From Butyrivibrio sp. (GTDB lineage Bacteria; Bacillota; Clostridia; Lachnospirales; Lachnospiraceae): a stretch of 38,217 nucleotides of DNA. Both the position numbers and the translations under genes were made by a program. The stretch is taken from the NCBI GenBank assembly GCA_017446685.1, contig JAFSQI010000109.1:1-38217 (forward strand), given 5' to 3'. This document shows, piece by piece, positions 33,084 to 38,217 of this stretch. The notes beneath the pieces were generated by a model. It made no database searches and was not told the DNA's origin. It was given only the letters and a program-made list of their open reading frames with translations. The number at the start of each line of letters is the position of its first letter. Position 1 is the stretch's first letter.

Positions 33084-34580
33084 TTAGGGTTGCGACTCAT
33101 CATTTTGATTTTCTTGCGACTGACTTTCCTCAGGCTGAGTCTCTTCAGTTTGAGTTTCTTCTGATGGTGCTTCTTCCGTTGGTGTTTCTTCTGTTGGTGT
33201 TTCTTCTGTTGGTGTTTCTTCTGATGGTGCTTCTTCTGTTGGTGTTTCTTCCGGCTGCGGCTGCTCTGTAGAAGCCTCCTCATTTGACTGAGTGTTTTCT
33301 TCCGTAGTCTCAGTAACTTCCGGTTTATTAGTAACCCATCTGTAAAAGAATGCATGGTTACCAATCATTGTATATTCGCTGATTCCATAATAATCAGCAT
33401 AATATTTTGTCATAAAAAACAGATAATCTCCCACACGGGCTCCGTCAAGAACCTCCTGTGCAGCCTGTATACATGTAGAATTTGCTCCGTTTGCAATGAT
33501 CAGCTCTACCTTTCCTGATCTATAAGAAGCAAACTGCATTGTCTGAGTAATTACACCAATAATAGTATTTGGAAATGCCGAGCTCTTAACTCTGTTCATT
33601 ATTACAGAACCAACCGCAAGCTTTCCGGTGTAAGATTCTCCACCTGCCTCTGCCTGAATCGTTGCAGCAAGCCACTCAAGTTCTGTCGCATTAGCTGCAT
33701 AAGATCCTGATGTATCTTCCTTGGTAAGAGCAAGCCTTTCAGCAACCTGCTGAGCCAGCTTTGCCTGCGCAGCCGCTGTCTGTGATTCCAAAGCCTTCAT
33801 TTTGTCATCTAAAGACTTTAACTGACTGTCATAATCTGCCAGCTTACTTTTTTCAGAAGTAATAGAATTATTGGTCGATGTAAGCTGACCTTTTACAGCA
33901 TCAGTAAGAGATGCAAGCTCATCATGCTTTTCATCCAGCATATCCTGGTATTCATCAAGCTGTGCCTCTTTTTCTTCTACCGCTTCAGTCTGTGTTTTTA
34001 TATTGTCCTGAAGCGCCTGATACTCAGCAATTATTCTCTTATCGTATCTGATAATTGCATTAAGATATTCAAACTTAGTCAGAAATTCCTGAATTGAGCC
34101 CGACTCCAGCATTATTCGCAAAAGACCTTTCGAACCGCCGTTTTCATAGGTTGACTTTAAGCGCATCTTCAAAAGCTCATAACGCTCTTTTTCCTGCTCT
34201 TTAGCCTCCTGAAGCTCATTATCCAGTCTGACAATCTCTGAAGAGACTTCCGCCATTTTACTCTCCGCCTCGGAAATCTCTTCATTCAGATCGTTTAACT
34301 TACTGGAATATCCATTAATTGTGTTCTGAAGTGCAGAACTCTGATTCTGTAAACTTGAAATATTACTCTGAGTCTGATCCTTTTGCCCCTGCAGCGCTGA
34401 AATAGCATCCTTTGTCTCTTTTGTCTGCTTTTCAAGATTGGAAATCGTATCCTTTGTTTCCTGTTCCTGCTGCTGCATGTTAGCAATTGTTTCATTGTAC
34501 TCCTCAGCACTTACAGCAAGGGAAAACTGCCCTGTGCCAAGCACAAGTATCAACATTCCCAACAGTATTCTTTTTTTCAT
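33084..34580 (-). CDS. Secreted coiled-coil cell-wall hydrolase (SleB/Hydrolase_2 domain)
   Basis: About 498 residues from the ATG at 34580, preferred because GAGGG lies 5 bases upstream and the protein then starts with a signal peptide (MKKRILLGMLILVLGTGQ, cleavage near VSA-EE). Residues ~27-275 form a long coiled coil of the PcsB/EnvC type. Residues ~297-415 are a SleB-like Hydrolase_2 domain (LEWLAATIQAEAGGESYTGK, LAVGSVIMNRVKSSAFP, catalytic Glu in AEAGGE). The tail (~420-498) is acidic with a pentapeptide repeat (EETPT/EEAPS). This suggests a septal or wall-remodelling amidase/lytic enzyme whose coiled coil could be an autoinhibitory or FtsEX-type partner. Expressed singly. Confidence 0.88.
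   Translation of the reverse strand: MKKRILLGMLILVLGTGQFSLAVSAEEYNETIANMQQQEQETKDTISNLEKQTKETKDAISALQGQKDQTQSNISSLQNQSSALQNTINGYSSKLNDLNEEISEAESKMAEVSSEIVRLDNELQEAKEQEKERYELLKMRLKSTYENGGSKGLLRIMLESGSIQEFLTKFEYLNAIIRYDKRIIAEYQALQDNIKTQTEAVEEKEAQLDEYQDMLDEKHDELASLTDAVKGQLTSTNNSITSEKSKLADYDSQLKSLDDKMKALESQTAAAQAKLAQQVAERLALTKEDTSGSYAANATELEWLAATIQAEAGGESYTGKLAVGSVIMNRVKSSAFPNTIIGVITQTMQFASYRSGKVELIIANGANSTCIQAAQEVLDGARVGDYLFFMTKYYADYYGISEYTMIGNHAFFYRWVTNKPEVTETTEENTQSNEEASTEQPQPEETPTEEAPSEETPTEETPTEETPTEEAPSEETQTEETQPEESQSQENQNDESQP
33156..33245. repeat. Six tandem 15-bp units inside the hydrolase gene
   Basis: Units of TTCTTCTG(A/T)TGGTG(C/T) repeat six times in frame. They encode the pentapeptide repeats EEAPS and EETPT on the minus strand. 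The near-identity of units predicts length variation between strains. Confidence 0.95.
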
Positions 34581-34709
34581 ATATCCCTCACCAAAGTGCA
34601 TTTGAACGACAGATTCATCTGACGTTTTTACTATAAATAAATGTCACTCACTACTAATTATATTCAACAACGTTCACGAGTATATCATAATCTAAATCCC
34701 AAGTGTATA

Positions 34710-35396
34710 TCAGCTTTCAAGATTCTTGTATACTACGGCTGCAATTGCTGCTCCTACAAGTGGTCCGACAATGAATACCCATAACTGTGCAAGCGGAGCC
34801 ATGTTTCCTGAAAAAGCTGCTACAAGCGCAGGTCCAAAGCTTCTGGCAGGATTAACTGATGTTCCTGTAAGTCCAATTCCAAGAATATGTACAAGAGTAA
34901 GTGTAAGTCCTATTACAAGTCCTCCAAATGAGCCATGACCGGCTTTCTTTGATGTTACTCCCAATATTGCAAGCACAAATACAAATGTAAGAACTATTTC
35001 AACCAAAAGACCTGCAAGCGCACTTCCATTTACACCTGCAAGTCCATTTGAACCAAATCCACCGGTCTTATCAATAACGCCGCCAAAGCCAAAAATCACT
35101 GCCAGAATTCCGGCTCCCGCAAAAGCACCTATACACTGTGATATAACATAACCGATAAAATCACTGACAGACATACCTCCGGTCATAAGGACTCCAAGTG
35201 AAACCGCCGGATTAATATGGCATCCTGAGATATTACCTATCGAATACGCCATACCTACGATAACAAGGCCAAACGCAAGAGCTGTCAAAAGATACCCCGA
35301 TCCGTTTGCAGCATCACACCCCACAAGCATTGCGGTCCCGCAGCCAAGTACAACAAGCACACATGTTCCAATACACTCTGCTACATATTTTTTCAT
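34710..35396 (-). CDS. Aquaporin / MIP-family channel
   Basis: A 228-residue protein with six predicted TM helices and both half-helix motifs: GCHINPAVSLG (~58-68) and SVNPARSFGPAL (~180-191), with the selectivity-filter Arg directly after the second NPA. The motif spacing and the short loops resemble AqpZ-type water channels more than the longer glycerol facilitators, but glycerol transport cannot be excluded. Starts MKKYVAECIGTCVLVVLGCG. GGAGG lies just upstream. It is monocistronic, with a divergent GH28 gene behind it. Confidence 0.93.
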   Translation of the reverse strand: MKKYVAECIGTCVLVVLGCGTAMLVGCDAANGSGYLLTALAFGLVIVGMAYSIGNISGCHINPAVSLGVLMTGGMSVSDFIGYVISQCIGAFAGAGILAVIFGFGGVIDKTGGFGSNGLAGVNGSALAGLLVEIVLTFVFVLAILGVTSKKAGHGSFGGLVIGLTLTLVHILGIGLTGTSVNPARSFGPALVAAFSGNMAPLAQLWVFIVGPLVGAAIAAVVYKNLES

Positions 35397-35560
35397 ACAA
35401 ACCTCCTAGAATTCTTCTGCCACGCATTTGGCAAAAGGTGATGTTGCCGCCTCATAATGCTTTTGTGTGATTTGAACATTCTTTTCCGACAACAAATTTA
35501 CGTTTCATTAATATTATATCCAATTCAGTCAAAATTTGTTATATATTTACAATATTTGCT

Positions 35561-35589
35561 TTGAATAATCCATGCGGCAAATGTAAAAT
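35561..35589 (+). promoter_or_regulatory. Sigma-A type promoter of the GH28 gene
   Basis: -35 TTGAAT (35561-35566), 17-bp spacer, -10 TAAAAT (35584-35589), about 40 bases before the start codon. Confidence 0.55.
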
Positions 35590-35628
35590 TTTTTTATAAA
35601 CAATCACCATAAGAAGGAGGACATGGGG

Positions 35629-37170
35629 ATGATGAATTTTGATTTTATGCTAGATTACAGAGCAACTGATACATTTGCTGAAATATTTTGGGATCTTCCG
35701 CTTGATGCAACTCCCAAGTGCCAATATATAGTAGAGAATTCAACCACAAATAATAAGCAGGTTGTTTCAAAAACTCACGTATCGCTTGACAATCTTGTAC
35801 CCGACACAGAATATGACATTTCAGTATACCTTGTCGAAGACATCGATAAAGAGCCGTCTTTACTTGGCAGCCTAAAGGTTCATACACACAGAACAAAAAA
35901 TAAAATTGATATAACCGATTCTCCCTACAACGCTGTAGGCGACGGCAAAACTCTAAACACCACAGCAATACAGGATGCTCTTAATGCCTGCGATGAAGAT
36001 AGTTTCGTTTACATTCCATCCGGAACTTTTTTAACCGGAGCTCTTAATGTACACTCAAATACAGAAATATATGTTGAAGAAGGAGGTCTTTTGCAGGGTA
36101 CAGATAGCCCTTCTGATTACCTCCCCAAAATAAAGAGTCGTTTTGAAGGACATGAAATGGAGTGTTACAGAAGCCTTCTTAATCTCGGCACATTGGATCA
36201 TGATGCAGACTATAACTGCAAAAATGTCATCATTCACGGCAAAGGAGCAATCATGGGCGGAGGAAGCACCCTTGCAAAGTCAATTGCCAAAATTGAACAG
36301 GAACGCTTAAAAGATTACATCGCATCTCTCGGCGACAAAATTAAGGAATATGAAAAACCTGAAACAATAGCCAGCAGATTCCGCGGCAGACTTATCAATA
36401 TGAGCAATTGTCAGAATATCTGGATACATGGTCTTACACTAGGCTTTGCCCCTTCATGGAACCTGCACTTTATTTATTCCGATAGCATCGTAACAGATCA
36501 TTGCACAATCAAATCACAAGGTGTTTGGAACGGTGACGGATGGGACCCTGATTCATCTACCAATTCAACTCTTTTTGCCTGTGACTTCTACACAGAGGAT
36601 GATTCAGTTGCTATCAAGTCAGGAAAAAATCCTGAGGGCAATGTTATTAACAGGCCGACCAAACACATTCGAGTTTTTGACAGCATCTGCCATTTTGGGC
36701 ATGGTCTTTGCATCGGAAGTGAAATGTCAGGTGGTGTTGAAGATGTTCGTCTCTGGGACTGCGAAATGGGTCCAACCTGGTCGGGAATTGAGATAAAGGC
36801 CACCAAAAAACGTGGAGGCTATGTTAAAAACATTCTCGTTCGCGATATAACTGCTTCACATATACAGATGCACTCAGTAGGTTATAATGATGACGGTGAA
36901 GGCTCTAAAGTTCCTCCTGTACTTGGCGATTGCCGCTTTGAGCGTATGCACCTTCTTGGACGATATCTTGATAATAATGCAGGAAAAGACGAATGGCACG
37001 ACTGCCCTTCAATTCTCCTGTGCGGATTTGATGTACCTGGTTATGAAATAAAAAACATTGAATTTAAAGATATTGAAATGGAAAACCCTGAAAACGGAAC
37101 AGACAGCATTCACATGGAATTCTGTGAAAATATCAGTTTTAACAATATAAAAAGTGTTCCCAGAAAATAA
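35629..37170 (+). CDS. Cytosolic glycoside hydrolase family 28 (polygalacturonase-like)
   Basis: About 513 residues. ATGs at 35623, 35629 and 35632 are in frame; 35629 is best spaced from AAGGAGG (35614-35620). There is no signal peptide. Residues ~8-90 resemble a fibronectin type III module. The right-handed beta-helix of GH28 follows, with catalytic motifs NGDGWDPDS (~300), EDDSVAIKSG (~323), GHGLCIGSE (~356) and GIEIKATKKRGG (~385), the last corresponding to the RIK motif. It likely removes galacturonic-acid residues from oligogalacturonides already imported into the cell. No pectin transporter or uronate genes adjoin. Confidence 0.92.
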   Translation: MMNFDFMLDYRATDTFAEIFWDLPLDATPKCQYIVENSTTNNKQVVSKTHVSLDNLVPDTEYDISVYLVEDIDKEPSLLGSLKVHTHRTKNKIDITDSPYNAVGDGKTLNTTAIQDALNACDEDSFVYIPSGTFLTGALNVHSNTEIYVEEGGLLQGTDSPSDYLPKIKSRFEGHEMECYRSLLNLGTLDHDADYNCKNVIIHGKGAIMGGGSTLAKSIAKIEQERLKDYIASLGDKIKEYEKPETIASRFRGRLINMSNCQNIWIHGLTLGFAPSWNLHFIYSDSIVTDHCTIKSQGVWNGDGWDPDSSTNSTLFACDFYTEDDSVAIKSGKNPEGNVINRPTKHIRVFDSICHFGHGLCIGSEMSGGVEDVRLWDCEMGPTWSGIEIKATKKRGGYVKNILVRDITASHIQMHSVGYNDDGEGSKVPPVLGDCRFERMHLLGRYLDNNAGKDEWHDCPSILLCGFDVPGYEIKNIEFKDIEMENPENGTDSIHMEFCENISFNNIKSVPRK

Positions 37171-37174
37171 TAAA

Positions 37175-37216
37175 CATTGCCCGATACACGCTCAGATGAT
37201 ATTGTATCGGGCAATG
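37175..37216. terminator. Long hairpin between convergent GH28 and msrC genes
   Basis: CATTGCCCGATACA (37175-37188) pairs perfectly with TGTATCGGGCAATG (37203-37216) over a 14-nt loop. On the minus strand it is followed by a U-rich stretch, on the plus strand by none. Probable factor-aided or bidirectional terminator. Confidence 0.65.
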
Positions 37217-37270
37217 CCATATTCCTGCGAACAAAATCGGAATATACCCGCTTTTACTCCAATTCTTTTT

Positions 37271-37738
37271 TTAAAAAATCAGCTCTTTAAACTCAACAAT
37301 TTTCTCAAGCTCTTTTACAAAACGTTCAAGTCCTACCTGATCATCCAACTTAAATCTGTCTATCACCGGACTATCTATATCAAGAACTCCGATTACTTTA
37401 CCATCTTTGTGAATAGGCACAACTATCTCTGAGTTAGATGCTCCGTCACAAGCGATATGCCCTTCAAATTCATGTACATTCGGAACAAGAATCGTCTTAT
37501 CTTTCTGAGCGGCAGTTCCACAAACTCCCTTACCAAGCGCAATCCTTATACATGCAATTTTCCCCTGAAACGGTCCAAGTAAAAGTGAACCATTATCCAT
37601 GAGATAAAAGCCTGCCCAGTTGAGGTCTTCCAGCGAATTAAAAATAAGCGCTGAAACATTTGAAAGAAGTGGAATGAAATTTGGTTCATCCTCCCCAAGT
37701 GCCTTTAGCTGCTGAATTATAAGATTATAATCTGTCAT
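37271..37738 (-). CDS. msrC: Free methionine-(R)-sulfoxide reductase (GAF-domain fRMsr)
   Basis: A 155-residue single GAF domain. The family's LNWAGFYLMDNGSLLLGPFQG and SNSEIVVPI / VIGVLDIDSP segments are present. The three redox cysteines lie at residues 63, 73 and 97, with the same spacing (10 and 24) as the catalytic Cys of E. coli fRMsr. The enzyme repairs free oxidised methionine in the cytosol using thioredoxin. The ATG is at 37738; a weak GAGGAAA lies upstream. It stands alone between a hairpin and the terminator of the microprotein gene. Confidence 0.93.
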   Translation of the reverse strand: MTDYNLIIQQLKALGEDEPNFIPLLSNVSALIFNSLEDLNWAGFYLMDNGSLLLGPFQGKIACIRIALGKGVCGTAAQKDKTILVPNVHEFEGHIACDGASNSEIVVPIHKDGKVIGVLDIDSPVIDRFKLDDQVGLERFVKELEKIVEFKELIF

Positions 37739-37770
37739 TTATTTTTCCTCTTATTGCTTTATATTAATGA

Positions 37771-37802
37771 AAAAAGGTGTGAAACCAATAATTTCACACC
37801 CA
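37771..37802 (-). terminator. Intrinsic terminator of the microprotein gene
   Basis: GGTGTGAAA (37776-37784) pairs perfectly with TTTCACACC (37792-37800), followed on the minus strand by a run of U (complement of 37770-37775). Confidence 0.8.
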
Positions 37803-37865
37803 AAATTCTAGCACGCTTTTTACTTGTGCACAATGCAATATTTCAATTTCAAATTTCTTGCTGGA

Positions 37866-38045
37866 TTAAAGCAATGACAGCAAAATTGATGCAATCATTC
37901 CGGCCAATGCTGACAAAGATAAAACCTTTACTGTCTGTTGCCTGAAAACAGACGCATTTATATATTTTCCATTTATCTTTATAGTATCTATAATAACCGG
38001 TTTCTTTTTGTCTTTGTATCGGCAGGAAGTACCTTCATTAAACAT
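37866..38045 (-). CDS. Small membrane protein, 59 residues, unknown
   Basis: The frame starts with ATG (38043-38045) behind a consensus GGAGG at 8-base spacing and ends in TAA, with its own terminator downstream. The N-terminal part is polar and basic (RYKDKKKPV, INGKYINASVFRQQT). The C-terminal 19 residues form one hydrophobic segment (VLSLSALAGMIASILLSLL) that ends at the terminus. This would be a tail-anchored or single-span microprotein. No family recognised. The second MITE copy begins 33 bases upstream of its ATG, so the element may carry or disrupt its promoter. Confidence 0.6.
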   Translation of the reverse strand: MFNEGTSCRYKDKKKPVIIDTIKINGKYINASVFRQQTVKVLSLSALAGMIASILLSLL

Positions 38046-38078
38046 CGGCTGATCCTCCTATTTAAACCTCAACACTAC

Positions 38079-38217
38079 GTTACTGTTCACTCGCATACTG
38101 CTCGCTCCAGTAACCACTTCGCGCATTCATTCCAAATCGACTTCGTCGATGGAATGCGCTCACTCCTGCATCATGTTCTCACGAAATGCGCAGCTTAGTG
38201 CGCATTTCTGTCTGAAC
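38079..38217. mobile_element. MITE-like element, copy 2, truncated by window edge
   Basis: 139 bases match copy 1 in the same orientation with two substitutions (CATCAGGTTTTC reads CATCATGTTCTC). It begins with the same GTTACTGTTCA terminus and is cut 6 bases before the expected end. The left flank is AACACTAC, so the same 8 bases should follow the missing right end. Confidence 0.85.

Noticed and set aside
32661-33087. Several plus-strand open frames in the ileS leader and repeat region
   Set aside because: They overlap the T-box, promoter and MITE, lack ribosome binding sites and have no protein-like composition.
33156-33245. Tandem 15-bp repeats resembling a repeat array
   Set aside because: They are contiguous and in frame without unique spacers and encode pentapeptide repeats; not CRISPR.
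37900-37912. GCCAATGCTGA near the right edge, identical to part of the araC-leader palindrome
   Set aside because: Only 11 bases, no inverted partner, and inside the microprotein's coding region; taken as chance.

Overview
The window looks like chromosomal DNA of an anaerobic Firmicute, most likely a Lachnospiraceae member of the Butyrivibrio type. This is inferred from the AT-rich composition, strong AGGAGG-type ribosome binding sites, a T-box in front of ileS, a sigma-D/sigma-28 flagellin promoter, and the style of the proteins (type-2 GalT, TelA/XpaC pair, VanW protein, cytosolic GH28). No rRNA, tRNA, CRISPR array or complete insertion sequence was seen. Most genes lie on the minus strand.

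Left part (1-3310): a divergent pair made of an unknown truncated minus-strand gene and a XRE-type regulator with a TTG start. It is followed by a three-gene minus-strand operon: AraC/GyrI-like regulator, RibD-like reductase, nitroreductase. This part reads like accessory DNA.

Housekeeping core (3429-12781): mutS2, an OmpR-type response regulator, its histidine kinase, trmL and rlmD form one tightly packed minus-strand operon. Divergent from it are a membrane-anchored HtrA-like protein that seems to have lost its catalytic residues and a YhaM-type HD exoribonuclease.

Middle (12848-24331): an aminotransferase overlapping an Lrp/AsnC regulator, an AIR-synthase-like protein, a secreted VanW-family protein, an unknown TPR-like protein, galK-galT with a recognisable promoter, the XpaC/TelA pair, and an AraC regulator. 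The AraC leader contains a perfect 20-bp inverted repeat.

Right part (24385-38217): glycogen phosphorylase with a long structured leader, an orphan flagellin with an exact sigma-28 promoter, eukaryotic-type ileS behind a T-box, a secreted coiled-coil cell-wall hydrolase, an aquaporin, a cytosolic GH28 glycosidase, free methionine-(R)-sulfoxide reductase and a 59-residue membrane microprotein. A 145-bp MITE-like element with 11-bp terminal inverted repeats and an 8-bp target duplication sits 8 bases from the stop codon of the hydrolase gene. A second, nearly identical copy runs off the right edge.

The genes do not form one pathway. Carbohydrate use is a recurring theme (galK/galT, glgP, GH28, a sugar-type AraC regulator), as is the cell envelope (VanW, SleB-like hydrolase, HtrA-like protein). 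The best candidates for undescribed biology are the MITE family, the glgP leader RNA, the AraC leader hairpin and the HtrA-like pseudoprotease.
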